Below the pieces are notes generated by a model. The model was given only the letters and a program-made list of their open reading frames with translations. It was not told the DNA's origin and made no database searches. A stretch of 64,000 bases of DNA. Origin: Vibrio sinus (GTDB taxonomy: Bacteria > Pseudomonadota > Gammaproteobacteria > Enterobacterales > Vibrionaceae). Made by a program: the position numbers and the translations under genes. The stretch lies in NCBI RefSeq assembly GCF_023634645.1, contig NZ_JAMKMR010000001.1:1-64000 (forward strand), read 5' to 3'. Shown here piece by piece: positions 17,986-28,505 of the stretch (positions within the stretch are counted from its first letter, which is position 1; the number at the start of each line of letters is the position of its first letter).

Positions 17986-19254
17986 ATGACCGATCAGAGT
18001 AAGTACTACCGACTGGGCTGGTTTATCTGGTTCATCGTAGCTTTGTTTTATTTCTATGAATATATACTCCGCTCAGCACCTAGCATCATGCTAAGCCAAC
18101 TCGAACACTTTCTAAACACCGACAATGCCGCAATGGCCGTCATTCTAGGTTCTTTTTATTACAGTTACGCGCCGTTGCAACTTGTCGCTGGCTCAATGAT
18201 GGATAAATTTGGTGGCAAGAAGGTACTACCATTTGCTGCTTTACTCTGCGCCGTAGGCTCATTTTTGTTCATTGTCCAAAGTGACACTGTCATGTTAGTT
18301 GGCCGAATGCTAACCGGCGCAGGTGCCGCCTTTGCTTTTGTCGGCGTTACTTACGTTGCAACAAACTGGATCGATGAAAAACACCATGGCCTGATTTTTG
18401 GTCTAACCCAAGCAATGGGCATGCTAGGTGGTATTGTTGGTGAAGCCGTCCTAGTTCGAACCATTTCAAATACCAACTGGGCTGACTCTTGGGTTATACA
18501 AGCCGTCATGGGAATTATTCTCGCTGCGTTGCTGTTCACCATCATTCCATTGAGGCCGAAGAAGCTGTTAGAAAGCGTGCAAAACAACAGCCGTGTGCTA
18601 AGTAACTACCTACCCTTCTTAAAAAACTATCGCTGTTGGTTTATTGCTCTATCAGGTGGGTTTATTTTCATTCCTACCACTGTATTTGCCATGCTTTGGG
18701 GTGTGCCATTTATACAAACTACCTATCACCTTAGCCACACCAGTGCAGCAACAATCTGCTCTCTCGTGTTACTTGGTTGGGTATTTGGCAGTCCATTATC
18801 TGGTTTAATTACAGACAGACTCAAATCATACAAAGGTACCATTTTAACTGGCTATGTTTTGGTGCTCATTTTATTTTCAATCATCGTCTACGCGCCGTGG
18901 CTTCTGACTAACATTGTACTTTTGGGTGCAGCTATGTTCCTTTTGGGCTTATTCTCTGGAACACAAATACTGGTTTTCGCCGTCAACAAACTCTATACAC
19001 CGGAATACACCAAAGGTACGACAATTGGCATGACTAACTTTTTGGTATTCATTACTACCGCTATTTTAATCCCTTTAAGCGGTCAGTTCATGCACCTATT
19101 TAAGCATCATCACATTCAAAACGTTACCACCCACGAGTATCAATTGAGCTTTATTTACACCATTGTATGTATCGTTATTGCCATTGCTCTTGCTGCGTTT
19201 GGATTAAAATCCGGAAAGATTAAGCAACAATCACTGGCTCTAACTACCAATTAA
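17986..19254 (+). CDS. MFS transporter
   Basis: A 422-residue inner-membrane carrier with 12 predicted helices. The first helix reads FIWFIVALFYFYEYILRSAPS, a pattern seen in a group of MFS proteins common in Legionella, Coxiella and Vibrio. The loop 2-3 motif is GSMMDKFGGKK, and GRMLTGAGAAFAFVG marks helix 4. The substrate is unknown. AGGAG lies about 6 bases before the ATG. It is a single-gene unit; an imperfect hairpin with a short T run follows at about 19265-19297. Confidence 0.82.
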   Translation: MTDQSKYYRLGWFIWFIVALFYFYEYILRSAPSIMLSQLEHFLNTDNAAMAVILGSFYYSYAPLQLVAGSMMDKFGGKKVLPFAALLCAVGSFLFIVQSDTVMLVGRMLTGAGAAFAFVGVTYVATNWIDEKHHGLIFGLTQAMGMLGGIVGEAVLVRTISNTNWADSWVIQAVMGIILAALLFTIIPLRPKKLLESVQNNSRVLSNYLPFLKNYRCWFIALSGGFIFIPTTVFAMLWGVPFIQTTYHLSHTSAATICSLVLLGWVFGSPLSGLITDRLKSYKGTILTGYVLVLILFSIIVYAPWLLTNIVLLGAAMFLLGLFSGTQILVFAVNKLYTPEYTKGTTIGMTNFLVFITTAILIPLSGQFMHLFKHHHIQNVTTHEYQLSFIYTIVCIVIAIALAAFGLKSGKIKQQSLALTTN

Positions 19255-19398
19255 TACTAAAAAACACAGCTAGGTGACTTAAGCTATCTGTTTTATGTCA
19301 GGCATTTATAGAGATTACACTGACATAATTATCACCTTTTTAAAGGATGTCTTATACTGAAGATACTTCTTGAACAATCTAAGGAAAGATGACGAGAT

Positions 19399-20703
19399 AT
19401 GTTTTTTAGCAAAGCCAGCAAAGTGGAAAAAGCAGATAGCTATCCCAATGACGTTTATTCCGCAATAAAAGATAATATTGCTTGGATTGAATTTTATCCG
19501 AATGGAGACTTTAAGGATGCCAGCCATTTGTTTTTGAGTGTTGTTGGTTATTCTAAGCAAGAAATGCAAGGCAAGCATCACAGGATATTCTGTGATGGTG
19601 CCTATGCAACGAGCAGCGAGTATGGCCAGTTCTGGAAAGAGCTTGGTAGAGGAGAAGTAAAGCAAGGCATGTTCGAACGCTTTACTAAATCTGGTGACAA
19701 AATCGTGCTCGAAGCTACCTACTTTCCAATAAAAGACTCGGATGGTAAAGTGATTAGCGTGGCGAAAATCGCTTCCGATATCACTGACCTTCACGAGAAG
19801 GATGTGAGCAAGCAGGCCGTACTAGACGCTCTTGATACCTCTCTTGCTGTCATCGAATTTGATCCAGACGGGAATGTACTGACCGCAAACGCAAACTTTC
19901 TGTCAGCTCTGGGGTATTCCCTAAAAGATGTTAAGGGCTCTCATCACCGTATGTTTTGTTTTGATGAGTTTTACAAAGAAAACCCTAACTTTTGGGCTGA
20001 ATTAGCCAGAGGTGAATTTAAATCTGGCCAGTTTTTACGCCGCACTTGCCACGGAGATCGCATCTGGATTGAGGCAACTTATAACCCAATCAGTGATGCG
20101 AATGGCAAGGTTTACAAAGTCATTAAGTTTGCCTCCGACATTACGGCTCAAGTTGAGAAAAACATTGCGATATCGAAAGCGTCTGAAGTTGCCTACAGCA
20201 CATCAGTAGAAACGGCGCAGATCGCGAAAGAAGGAACAAGCGGCCTAACAGAAAGTGTTGAGATAGCCGCTTCCATAACAGAAAAACTGTCTGAAACCAG
20301 TCAAGCGATGTTAACACTCAATGAGCGTTCGCAAAGTATTGAAGAGATTGTTGCTACCATCAAAAGTATTGCCGACCAAACCAACCTTCTTGCATTGAAT
20401 GCTGCGATAGAGGCTGCTCGGGCTGGCGAACAAGGTCGAGGTTTTGCGGTGGTTGCCGATGAAGTTCGACAACTTGCGTCCCGGACCACAGAGGCAACCT
20501 CTGAAATTGCCGAGGTCGTCAATGAAACCAGAGCTTCAACACAAGATATGACTCAAATGATGGAAGAAGTATCAGACATAGCCACAAGAGGTCGCGATAA
20601 AGTGACCGAAGTGTCAGCAGTTATGGATGAGATATATAAAGGTGCGGAAAACGTATCGGAAACCGTGAGAGATTTGTCTGACAACCAATCTCATATGGAT
20701 TAA
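19399..20703 (+). CDS. Soluble methyl-accepting chemotaxis protein with two PAS domains
   Basis: A 434-residue chemoreceptor without membrane helices. PAS domain 1 is at about 22-125 and PAS domain 2 at about 145-245. The two are similar, each with an HHR-n-FC-like stretch ([24 protein letters not shown]) and an ITDLHEKD or ITAQVEKN exit segment, which suggests internal duplication. The signalling coiled coil follows, with the conserved tip [20 protein letters not shown]. It should sense an internal cue such as redox state or a small ligand through PAS and signal to CheA. It is a single gene with a long hairpin after the stop. Confidence 0.88.
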   Translation: MFFSKASKVEKADSYPNDVYSAIKDNIAWIEFYPNGDFKDASHLFLSVVGYSKQEMQGKHHRIFCDGAYATSSEYGQFWKELGRGEVKQGMFERFTKSGDKIVLEATYFPIKDSDGKVISVAKIASDITDLHEKDVSKQAVLDALDTSLAVIEFDPDGNVLTANANFLSALGYSLKDVKGSHHRMFCFDEFYKENPNFWAELARGEFKSGQFLRRTCHGDRIWIEATYNPISDANGKVYKVIKFASDITAQVEKNIAISKASEVAYSTSVETAQIAKEGTSGLTESVEIAASITEKLSETSQAMLTLNERSQSIEEIVATIKSIADQTNLLALNAAIEAARAGEQGRGFAVVADEVRQLASRTTEATSEIAEVVNETRASTQDMTQMMEEVSDIATRGRDKVTEVSAVMDEIYKGAENVSETVRDLSDNQSHMD

Positions 20704-20718
20704 AGCTCAATTTTGATC

Positions 20719-20764
20719 TTGTGAGTTATTGCTATTGTTTTTGTCCCAATACAATAACTCACAA
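20719..20764. terminator. 13-bp hairpin between the chemoreceptor gene and vxrE
   Basis: Perfect arms TTGTGAGTTATTG (20719-20731) and CAATAACTCACAA (20752-20764) enclose a 20-base loop. It lies between convergent genes and may serve both, although there is no terminal T run. Confidence 0.55.
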
Positions 20765-20822
20765 TGCTTCTGCAAGTCCGAGCGATATCGGGACCGAGTT
20801 ACAGCAAGATAGCAAGACAGCG

Positions 20823-20963
20823 TTACTCTGTTCGCTCTTCTCTAATTTTCTGTGCAATGATTTTAATGGCCTCTGCAGTACTGATGCCCTGAGCCATTAA
20901 TTCTTGAATTTTTTCTACCGCTTTTTGCTGTTCTTCGTGAGTTAAACTTAAATCTTCAAACAT
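20823..20963 (-). CDS. vxrE: UPF0181 (YoaH-like) small protein, last gene of the vxr operon
   Basis: A 46-residue helical protein beginning [20 protein letters not shown], with GGTG about 5 bases before the ATG. The sequence pattern, ending with a [13 protein letters not shown] stretch, matches the UPF0181/YoaH family. In V. cholerae the vxrABCDE operon, from memory, ends with a UPF0181 gene, and the order here is the same, so the symbol is assigned by position. Its biochemical role is unknown. Confidence 0.75.
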   Translation of the reverse strand: MFEDLSLTHEEQQKAVEKIQELMAQGISTAEAIKIIAQKIREERTE

Positions 20964-21025
20964 ATTCACCTCAATAACCTAGAGGCGAACTATAGCCCAA
21001 ATCGTTAATCTCGAAAAGGTCTATT

Positions 21026-21077
21026 ACCAAGTTAGCTAAAGATGCTGGAATCAGACTAAGCCGATAATTTGGGTATA
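21026..21077. repeat. Vibrio-type dispersed palindromic repeat
   Basis: The left part, ACCAAGTTAGCTAAAGATGC, continues into GGAATCAG, and the right end reads TTTGGGTATA, an inverted copy of the TATACCCAA ends seen at 51961 and 62783. It lies between vxrE and vxrD. Confidence 0.5.
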
Positions 21078-21080
21078 GCC

Positions 21081-22280
21081 CTAATAGGTGGCAAGGAAAT
21101 TAACGAATGCTCCCATCGCGTTTTCGTTGGTATACGTCACGCCTAGGTCAAATTCAACAATGTTAAGAAAATCGATACCAAGACCCGCTGTATAAGTATC
21201 ATCTGCATTACTATAAGCTAAGTTTTTGTTGTAACCAGCACGAAGCTTCAATTGGCGCATTATGTCTAACTCGCCACCGACACGTAACATTTGAGTATTG
21301 TCAGAAAAGTTTGTAAATCGCTCTTGCTCGTTTAAGTCATAATCAACACTAATGGACGCAAAATCACCTACAAGCCCCAAACCAACCGTATAAAGTGGCC
21401 TCATTTCATAGCTATAACTGAGATTTAATGTGCGGCTTTGTGTACCGTCTATGCTACTCGTCAACGTTTGGGTGATTGTTTCAGTAGCAATATCTCTCGA
21501 CACTAAATTCATTGCCGCGACCCCAAAGCGCAGCGGACCACGGAACCACAGCATACCAGCATCCATATTGAACATGGTATCGCCATTGCTGTTTTTGGCG
21601 ACGTCTTTGATGTCATAACTTTCAATATTCGCTGAGTAAACGTAGGTATAGATGCGTTGAATTTTCGGTGTCACACCAAATGATAAATGTTGCCCCAAGA
21701 AAGTTTGATATTTTGCCAGCGATATCCCAACCTCTGTAACTGCAACGGACACCGCATTCACAGCACTGAGTTCCGCATTCACAGCCGTATTTGTATCTGA
21801 ATTCCCCGTATTAGCACCGTTATAGATATCTGCTTCAGCAAATGTTTCTGCGTAGGCGTTGCCAAACACATTGAGCGCGATATATTGGTTAGGAATGGCA
21901 AAAGCGACCACTCCACCTAACTCTGCTTTCGCGTTGTCACCAGTGAGAGCATTAAGAGTAGTCTGAAGCTGGCTAATGTTGGAGTAATCCCCACCTTTCG
22001 CTTCTTTAATTAAGTCAGCAGCTGTTTTGAGCTCATCGACCATATTGAATTCGTCGTTATAGATAAGCCCTGCACTAGGCAGTATCATTCCGGCGTCGTC
22101 GTTTCGACGGTAGATGGCGGTTATTGCGGGGTTATAGAATGGAGCCGTGAGAAAGTTAGCAGAAACAACACCAACGCCCCCCATTGAATCGCCGCGAGCT
22201 TCAATCGCATCGCCAGCAGAATATGCCGAACAGGCATATACACCTGCGGACAACGTACATATTTTGATGAATTTTTTCAT
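21081..22280 (-). CDS. vxrD: TraF-like outer-membrane beta-barrel protein, vxr operon
   Basis: A 399-residue exported protein with a signal peptide ending near SAYSAG. The body is rich in alternating beta strands, with APFYNPA, SFGVTPKIQR and a C-terminal aromatic strand, as in the TraF_2 (plasmid transfer operon TraF) family. That name is historical; there is no conjugation machinery here. It is paralogous to the product of 60459-61613 (shared APFYNPA, AIYR and TPKIQR motifs in the same order). It follows vxrC by 58 bases on the same strand. Position suggests VxrD of V. cholerae. Function is unknown; an envelope-sensing or transport role is inferred from its operon. Confidence 0.75.
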   Translation of the reverse strand: MKKFIKICTLSAGVYACSAYSAGDAIEARGDSMGGVGVVSANFLTAPFYNPAITAIYRRNDDAGMILPSAGLIYNDEFNMVDELKTAADLIKEAKGGDYSNISQLQTTLNALTGDNAKAELGGVVAFAIPNQYIALNVFGNAYAETFAEADIYNGANTGNSDTNTAVNAELSAVNAVSVAVTEVGISLAKYQTFLGQHLSFGVTPKIQRIYTYVYSANIESYDIKDVAKNSNGDTMFNMDAGMLWFRGPLRFGVAAMNLVSRDIATETITQTLTSSIDGTQSRTLNLSYSYEMRPLYTVGLGLVGDFASISVDYDLNEQERFTNFSDNTQMLRVGGELDIMRQLKLRAGYNKNLAYSNADDTYTAGLGIDFLNIVEFDLGVTYTNENAMGAFVNFLATY

Positions 22281-22338
22281 AGCGATATAAACTTTATTCC
22301 CTTAATGTTTATATCGTTCTATTTAATATTAACTTTAA

Positions 22339-23220
22339 TTATTCATCTAGAGAAACATCATATGTTTTGCTAATTGTTTGCGTTTGTTCAACAATTATTG
22401 ATCCCTGCCACCTCTGATGAGTCATTGAAACAGCTAGTACGTATCGGCCTGGAGGCAAGCTTTTATCCGGTAACGACTTAGGGTAATCCGAGTCATAGCT
22501 CTCATTCCAGAGCTGCTCATATTTGCCGTCTTTGTAACTAAAGACAGAAACATCTAGCTTAGGTAACGGGCAAAATCGATTCAACAAAGCATTTTTTTCG
22601 ATCACCCAATGATCTTTGGAGACCCAACGAACCGTTTGCTTCGCCTTAGGTTTACCAAAAATAAGCCAAGAGCTCCAAGAATCTTGGTTTTCTGCTGTGA
22701 TATCAATCCGATATAGACCTTCTGGAACCCAGTTATTTAGGTTGTATCGCATCGTATACACATAATCGACACTATCACCGTCCTTTACTTGGCTACTGGT
22801 CATTGCATCATCAGCCGATATGGTTTTACTCACCCACTTTTTAAGGGACACTTTGTCTAAACGCTTAGTTGAGGTCACTTCCACAACCGCGCGGTAAGCG
22901 TCCCTTCCAGGACTTTGCACATCAGCGCGTTCAACCACCACAGACTTAATCCACTGGGGAAATGAACTTGTCATCAGGCCTTTACCACAATCCAGCTCTA
23001 AAGATTGCATGAACAAGGCGTTTAGATGTGTGCCCAGTGTTTTACTTTCATCCATTTGCCACAGCTCAACCAAAGACGTAAACATCGCTGGCAAATTGTT
23101 ATTGAGCAAATGCTGATGCGCTTGGGTGAGTGGTGTATTTTGTTCAAACCACTCGACACTATTTGCGTAGCTTGGCGCACTAAGTAGTGCACCAAGTAAG
23201 AGAATGAGCGTTGGTCGCAT
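22339..23220 (-). CDS. vxrC: VxrC-like exported protein (DUF2861)
   Basis: A 293-residue protein with an N-terminal signal peptide (MRPTLILLLGALLSAPSYAN) and no later membrane segment, so it should be periplasmic. It belongs to DUF2861, a family I know only from Vibrio and relatives beside VxrAB-type regulators. The start overlaps the vxrB stop by one base, giving tight coupling. In V. cholerae vxrC affects biofilm and type VI secretion outputs of the system; its biochemical role is not established. Confidence 0.8.
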   Translation of the reverse strand: MRPTLILLLGALLSAPSYANSVEWFEQNTPLTQAHQHLLNNNLPAMFTSLVELWQMDESKTLGTHLNALFMQSLELDCGKGLMTSSFPQWIKSVVVERADVQSPGRDAYRAVVEVTSTKRLDKVSLKKWVSKTISADDAMTSSQVKDGDSVDYVYTMRYNLNNWVPEGLYRIDITAENQDSWSSWLIFGKPKAKQTVRWVSKDHWVIEKNALLNRFCPLPKLDVSVFSYKDGKYEQLWNESYDSDYPKSLPDKSLPPGRYVLAVSMTHQRWQGSIIVEQTQTISKTYDVSLDE

Positions 23221-23879
23221 TATGCTTTCATCTTGTACCCGACGCCACGCAAGGTTTCGATCTCTAAACCAGGTAGTTTTTGGCGCAGTTGAAGCACGTG
23301 GGTATCAACCGTACGTGTTGTTGGGAAATGGTTGTAGCCCCAAACATGATCCAATAACTCGTCACGCGTGAATACACGTCCAAGGTTGCTGGCTAAAAAC
23401 AGTAACAAATCAAATTCTGTACGAGTCAAAGTAATAGATTCGTCGTTATAAAATACTTCACGCGTCGCTTTATCAATGAGCAAGTTATCGGTTTTTACTT
23501 TAGTGTCGTCTTGAATATCACTTTCTGGTAAACGTAGCTGCGCTCTTACGCGGGCAAACAATTCTGCTTCTGCAAAGGGTTTGGTTAGGTAGTCATTCGC
23601 TCCAGCATCTAACCCGGTCACTTTGTCTTTTACTGTTACTAACGCTGTTAGCAAAATGACAGGTACATTTTTAATCTTTTTCCAATCTGGTAGATGCTGA
23701 ACTGAATCACCATCTGGTAGCTGGCGATCAAGTATCACAAGATCGGCTTTGTCCCAATATTGTTGAACATCGGCGATTGTCTCTGAGTGGAAACATTCAT
23801 ATCCCGCTTGTTCTAAGCTTACTAAAAGCCCATCTGCCAAGTTTTTATCATCTTCAACAAGTAGCAACGTCTGTTTCAC
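23220..23879 (-). CDS. vxrB: VxrB/WigR, OmpR-family response regulator
   Basis: A 219-residue two-domain regulator. The receiver domain (1-118) has the acidic pocket LLVEDD, phospho-acceptor Asp51 in VILDRQLPDGD, and the conserved Lys in DYLTKPF. A winged-helix OmpR/PhoB DNA-binding domain (about 125-217) ends with TRTVDTHVLQLRQKL and LRGVGYKM. In V. cholerae the orthologue controls cell-wall synthesis genes, type VI secretion and biofilm. The gene overlaps the 3' end of vxrA by 26 bases and touches vxrC. Confidence 0.88.
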   Translation of the reverse strand: MKQTLLLVEDDKNLADGLLVSLEQAGYECFHSETIADVQQYWDKADLVILDRQLPDGDSVQHLPDWKKIKNVPVILLTALVTVKDKVTGLDAGANDYLTKPFAEAELFARVRAQLRLPESDIQDDTKVKTDNLLIDKATREVFYNDESITLTRTEFDLLLFLASNLGRVFTRDELLDHVWGYNHFPTTRTVDTHVLQLRQKLPGLEIETLRGVGYKMKA

Positions 23880-25305
23880 AGGGTATCTCCAATATAAATG
23901 TTGTTGGTGGTCCAGCGAGAGTCATTTTTCCTCCCATTCGGCCGACCATCGATTCTACTATTGTCAAGCCTAAACCAAGTCCACTCTTACTGACAAATGG
24001 CTTACGTAATTCGTGCCAGTCTTTTTGAGTCAGTTGTCCTTGGTCTATGACTTTTATTACTATCATGTTTTGGCTAGTGGCAACTTGTAAGCACACAGGC
24101 GATACACCATATTTTAAAGCATTGTTAATTAAATTATCGATACAAGTGCCCAACCAATAAACATTTAATTTCGCGGCGATATCCTTATCTATCTTAAACT
24201 GAACCTCCTGATTCAATTCTTCTACTTTAAATTGTAACCACTCTTTTACAGAGGGTACCCATTCTGTCGACAGGGGTTTGTTATCGGACTGTAAATAATC
24301 TTTACTTGCCTCTGCCAATTGGCGTAATCGCCTCGAATCTTCACACAATCTACGGAATTCATCGTATACGGTTTCAGGCAAGCGTTCAAATTCCCGCCGA
24401 AACCCTTCTACGGTTAACGATAAACTCGCAATGGGTGTACGCAGTTCATGGGTTAATATTTGCAAAACCAACATTCGACTTTGCATTTCCTGTCGCTTGG
24501 TATTCCAACGATATAATGCCCAACCCAGCACAAGTAAAATATTTGCAACCGCTAATACGACCATACTTGTGCGTAAAAGTGCCGAATGATCTTTCACATT
24601 CCAACAAATATTTCCTCTTTGCACGAAACAAGCGTTCGATTGACTATATAATTTATAACTCAGCCCAGACTTATCAACGTTGGTTTTCCAGATGTTTTCT
24701 GGATAGAGGTGATAGCTATCATTTTGCCTTAACCAAAGATAGTTATTTCCGATAAACATGCTCGCCCCAGAAATCAAGGCATCAATCGCATCTGGCGGCA
24801 TACGCTGTAGCCTACCTAGCAATGTATTCGCTGGCGCTCTTGGTCGCTCTTTAATGTGCATATATTGTTCAAGTTCCTTCTCTTCTGAAGGATGCACCAA
24901 GGAATAACGATAGGCGTATGTGCCGCCTCCAGGATGGATGAGCCCACTTCTCGCAAACCAACCTAAACGCAGTGGTCTACCATTGCACATGGCTTTAGTA
25001 AAGACTAACGGCTCGGTGATGAGAGGGCTTAACGGCAACTTACCGGTGCAGCTTTTGGCTAACTGATAAAGCTTTTGTATGTCACGAATAGGATAGGATG
25101 ACGTTTGAGGCAGCATGGAGCTCGGTTCCAGAAGCTTAGTGGGGTAATCGGTTTGAATTGCCCTGATATCATAAGACACCGTTGCTTTAGCCGGATTAAA
25201 GAGATCAACAAAGTTGTCGATCCGCTCCGGAAGTGATTCCGCCCTGACCTGCAAAGAAGAAACTGCCAAAGTGACAAACAAAAAGTGAAATATGGTCTTA
25301 ATCAC
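23854..25305 (-). CDS. vxrA: VxrA/WigK, envelope-stress sensor histidine kinase
   Basis: A 483-residue membrane kinase. An N-terminal signal-like helix (about 5-22) precedes a periplasmic sensor domain (about 23-243) with four Cys (86, 107, 226, 234) that could form disulfides, and a second helix (about 246-265) follows. The phospho-acceptor is His286 in ILTHELRTPIAS. The N box is NLINNALKYG and the G boxes are DQGQLTQ and SGLGLGLTIVES; the first G box is unusual. In V. cholerae the homologue responds to cell-wall damage and signals to VxrB. The start is a GTG; no ATG is nearby and the ribosome-binding site is weak. Confidence 0.87.
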   Translation of the reverse strand: MIKTIFHFLFVTLAVSSLQVRAESLPERIDNFVDLFNPAKATVSYDIRAIQTDYPTKLLEPSSMLPQTSSYPIRDIQKLYQLAKSCTGKLPLSPLITEPLVFTKAMCNGRPLRLGWFARSGLIHPGGGTYAYRYSLVHPSEEKELEQYMHIKERPRAPANTLLGRLQRMPPDAIDALISGASMFIGNNYLWLRQNDSYHLYPENIWKTNVDKSGLSYKLYSQSNACFVQRGNICWNVKDHSALLRTSMVVLAVANILLVLGWALYRWNTKRQEMQSRMLVLQILTHELRTPIASLSLTVEGFRREFERLPETVYDEFRRLCEDSRRLRQLAEASKDYLQSDNKPLSTEWVPSVKEWLQFKVEELNQEVQFKIDKDIAAKLNVYWLGTCIDNLINNALKYGVSPVCLQVATSQNMIVIKVIDQGQLTQKDWHELRKPFVSKSGLGLGLTIVESMVGRMGGKMTLAGPPTTFILEIPCETDVATC

Positions 25306-25487
25306 TGAAAAATCTACAAGTCAAAGTCATAGTGTATGGTTCGAGTCCCTATCATTTTCTTCGAGCCTTAAAATCCGACGTATTATTCAATAAACACTGA
25401 CAACAAATGTGATGTTACGGTAAATATTAGCGTAGGTAATAATGGCTCAACAACCTTACTACATAGAATTGTATACCCTTCTGTTAT

Positions 25488-25523
25488 ACAAACATAGGGC
25501 GATGGATGTCGCCCTATGTTTGT
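25488..25523. terminator. 15-bp hairpin downstream of pntB
   Basis: Perfect 15-bp arms at 25488-25502 and 25509-25523 with a 6-base loop lie about 30 bases after the pntB stop. On the minus strand a T run precedes rather than follows the stem, so it is a strong 3' hairpin but not a textbook terminator. Confidence 0.6.
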
Positions 25524-25549
25524 AAAAAAAGTTTGAACTTAACGTACAA

Positions 25550-26923
25550 CTAAAGCGCTTTCGCTATTGCGTCAACACTATCTTTCGCATCTCCAAACAA
25601 CATATGTGTATTGTCTTTAAAGAACAATGGATTTTGTACGCCAGCATAACCGGTGTTCATCGAACGCTTAAACACAATGACATTATGTGCATTCCATACC
25701 TCTAAAACAGGCATGCCAGCAATAGGACTGGTTGGGTCTTCTTGTGCCGCAGGATTAACGGTATCATTGGCTCCAATGACAAGTACCGTATCTGTTTCAG
25801 TGAAGTCATCATTAATCTCATCCATTTCTAAGACGACATCATAAGGTACTTTAGCTTCTGCAAGTAACACGTTCATGTGACCTGGCAGTCGACCCGCAAC
25901 TGGATGGATACCAAACCTAACATCAATACCTTGATTGCGTAGTTTCTCAGTGATTTCATGAACTGGGTACTGTGCTTGAGCAACCGCCATTCCATACCCT
26001 GGAGTGATAACCACTGATTTAGATGTCTTCAGCATATCCGCGACATCTTCAGCGTTGGTTTCGCGGTATTCCCCCACTTCCTCATCAGAGTCAAGTGACA
26101 CCTCTTGACCAAATCCACCAGCAATCACACTGACAAATGAACGGTTCATCGCCTTACACATGATGTAAGATAGAATCGCACCGGAAGAACCGACTAAAGC
26201 ACCAGTCACGATCAACAAGTCATTCGCTAACATAAAGCCAGCTGCCGCAGCCGCCCAACCAGAGTATGAGTTAAGCATAGAAACCACAACTGGCATATCA
26301 GCACCGCCAATTGAAGCCACCAAATGATAACCAAACACCAATGCGATAATGGTCATGACCAACAGCGCAGAAACACTCCCGCCAACATCAACAAATCGAA
26401 TCAAAAGCAGGACTGAAACCACAACCGCAGCAAGATTCCACTTGTGCTTATGAGGAATATTCATCGGCTTCGATGGCACGAGCCCACGCAGCTTGGCAAA
26501 CGCGACCACAGATCCGGTTAGCGTAACGGCACCAATAAATATACCTAAAAAGATTTCGACAAGATGAATGGTATGTTCGACAGGTGTCATCACTGGTGCA
26601 TGTAAGTAGCTGTTGTAACCCACCAATACCGCCGCGGCGCCGACAAAGCTGTGTAACATTGCAACCAGCTCAGGCATTTCAGTCATTTCTACTTTTTTCG
26701 CGTAGTAGATGCCGATACAAGCTCCGATGATCATAGCTAAAATGATCCAGGTTACTGCGCTGGTCGATGGGCTAAAGATAGTCGCTATCAAGGCCACAGC
26801 CATACCTGTGATGCCATAGTAGTTTCCTGCTCGCGCCGACTCTTGCTTGGAGAGTCCGGCCAAACTAAGAATAAAAAAGAGCGCTGCTACGACATAAGCA
26901 GCTTGTACTAATCCAACTGACAT
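25550..26923 (-). CDS. pntB: NAD(P) transhydrogenase, beta subunit
   Basis: A 457-residue subunit of the proton-translocating transhydrogenase. About nine membrane helices fill residues 1-260, followed by the NADP(H)-binding domain III (about 285-457), with [17 protein letters not shown], the GRMPGHMN-type motif seen here as [14 protein letters not shown], and the [12 protein letters not shown] loop. It couples hydride transfer from NADH to NADP+ to proton entry. The ATG at 26923 ([10 protein letters not shown]) is preferred to the one at 26929, because AAGGGA is 7 bases away and the start aligns with E. coli PntB. Confidence 0.93.
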   Translation of the reverse strand: MSVGLVQAAYVVAALFFILSLAGLSKQESARAGNYYGITGMAVALIATIFSPSTSAVTWIILAMIIGACIGIYYAKKVEMTEMPELVAMLHSFVGAAAVLVGYNSYLHAPVMTPVEHTIHLVEIFLGIFIGAVTLTGSVVAFAKLRGLVPSKPMNIPHKHKWNLAAVVVSVLLLIRFVDVGGSVSALLVMTIIALVFGYHLVASIGGADMPVVVSMLNSYSGWAAAAAGFMLANDLLIVTGALVGSSGAILSYIMCKAMNRSFVSVIAGGFGQEVSLDSDEEVGEYRETNAEDVADMLKTSKSVVITPGYGMAVAQAQYPVHEITEKLRNQGIDVRFGIHPVAGRLPGHMNVLLAEAKVPYDVVLEMDEINDDFTETDTVLVIGANDTVNPAAQEDPTSPIAGMPVLEVWNAHNVIVFKRSMNTGYAGVQNPLFFKDNTHMLFGDAKDSVDAIAKAL

Positions 26924-26938
26924 TTCCATTCCCTTCCA

Positions 26939-28486
26939 TTAGTCTTTACGAAACATTTCGAGCATGCGTTTGGTGACAGTAAAACCACCGAATATATTGA
27001 TACTGGCGATTAGCACCGCGATAAAAGAAAGGAAGCTCACAAATCCGTTTCCTTGCCCAATTTGCAATAAAGCTCCAACGATAATGATGCCAGAAATTGC
27101 ATTCGTCACCGACATAAGCGGCGTGTGAAGCGCGTGCGTAACGTTCCAGACGACGTAATATCCCACAACGCATGCCAACACAAATACCGTGAAATGAGAC
27201 AAAAAAGCCGGAGGAGCCACAGAAGCAACCCAACCAAACACAATCACACCCGCGGCAATCAAAGACACTTTCTTTTTCACCGACATGGGTTTAGCGTCTT
27301 CGTGATGCACTGGTGCGGGTTTGTTTTCAGTCGGTTGAGCTGATACTTGAATGGGGGGAGCTGGCCATGTTACGTCGCCATCTTTTATCACGGTTACGCC
27401 ACGTAGCACGACATCATCAAAGTCGATATCAAAATTGCCGTCCTTGTTTTTGCACAGCAGTTTCATTAGATTAACAATATTAGTGGCGTAAAGCTGGGAA
27501 GATTGAGTAGGCAGTCTTGATACCATGTCAGTATAACCGACCACTTTAACGCCCCCAGGCGTTGTGACGACTTTATCGGCCTCAGTGTAATCACAGTTCC
27601 CACCATTTGACGCTGCCAAGTCGACAATGACGCTTCCAGGTTTCATGCTGTCGATCATCTCTTTTGTGATCAGCTTTGGAGCGGGTTTCCCAGGAATCAA
27701 TGCAGTGGTAATAATAATATCGACATCTTTAGCTTGCTCTGCATAAAGCTCAGCCGCTTTTTTGTTGAAGTCATCGGACATTTCTTTCGCGTAACCATCA
27801 CCGGCCCCGGTATCCTCCATGAAGTCAACTTGCAAAAACTCGGCTCCCATAGATTCAACTTGCTCTTTGACTTCAGGTCGAACGTCGAACGAACGAACAA
27901 TTGCTCCTAGACTGCCAGCCGCTCCAATTGCAGCTAACCCGGCAACACCAGCACCAGCGACTAACACTTTAGCAGGTGGTACTTTTCCAGCTGCCGTAAT
28001 TTGACCAGTAAAAAATCGTCCAAACTCGTGTGCTGCTTCTACCACAGCACGATAGCCTGCAATATTCGCCATTGAGGAAAGTGCATCTAGCGCTTGAGCT
28101 CTTGATATCCGGGGCACCGCATCCATAGCCATTACATTGATTTTTTTGCTGGACAGTTTCTCCATCAAGCTTTCATTCTGCGCTGGCCAAATAAAACTTA
28201 CCAGGCTTGCACCTTCTTTGAGTAAGCTCACTTCATCGATATCTTTATTGTCACCCATCGTCGGCGCATTAACTTTAAAGATGATATCCGAGTTCCACAC
28301 TTCCTGAGCTGACGCTATTTTCGCACCAGCACGCTCATAGGCATCATCATCAAAGCTGGCTAAAACACCTGCTTGAGCCTCAATAATTACTTCAAACCCT
28401 AATTTAATAAGTTGCTCTACCGATTTCGGCGATGCTGCAACCCTCGTTTCTCCAGAAATTATTTCTTTAGGCACACCAATTTGCAT
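26939..28486 (-). CDS. pntA: NAD(P) transhydrogenase, alpha subunit
   Basis: A 515-residue subunit. The NAD(H)-binding domain I (about 1-380) is related to alanine dehydrogenase and contains [18 protein letters not shown]. The C-terminal part has membrane helices (about 410-505) that join PntB in the proton channel. The start [15 protein letters not shown] matches family N-termini. It precedes pntB by 15 bases, forming a two-gene operon. Upstream DNA carries four GTACAA motifs in near-helical phase. Confidence 0.94.
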   Translation of the reverse strand: MQIGVPKEIISGETRVAASPKSVEQLIKLGFEVIIEAQAGVLASFDDDAYERAGAKIASAQEVWNSDIIFKVNAPTMGDNKDIDEVSLLKEGASLVSFIWPAQNESLMEKLSSKKINVMAMDAVPRISRAQALDALSSMANIAGYRAVVEAAHEFGRFFTGQITAAGKVPPAKVLVAGAGVAGLAAIGAAGSLGAIVRSFDVRPEVKEQVESMGAEFLQVDFMEDTGAGDGYAKEMSDDFNKKAAELYAEQAKDVDIIITTALIPGKPAPKLITKEMIDSMKPGSVIVDLAASNGGNCDYTEADKVVTTPGGVKVVGYTDMVSRLPTQSSQLYATNIVNLMKLLCKNKDGNFDIDFDDVVLRGVTVIKDGDVTWPAPPIQVSAQPTENKPAPVHHEDAKPMSVKKKVSLIAAGVIVFGWVASVAPPAFLSHFTVFVLACVVGYYVVWNVTHALHTPLMSVTNAISGIIIVGALLQIGQGNGFVSFLSFIAVLIASINIFGGFTVTKRMLEMFRKD

Positions 28487-28505
28487 AGCTATCCCTTCAC
28501 CATTG

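Noticed and set aside
19315-19794. 159-residue frame opposite the chemoreceptor
   Set aside because: It overlaps the PAS-encoding part of a clear gene and has no recognisable motif.
21081-22280. Conjugation gene suggested by the TraF family name
   Set aside because: The TraF_2 name is historical. No relaxase, pilus or coupling gene is present, and the gene belongs to the vxr operon.
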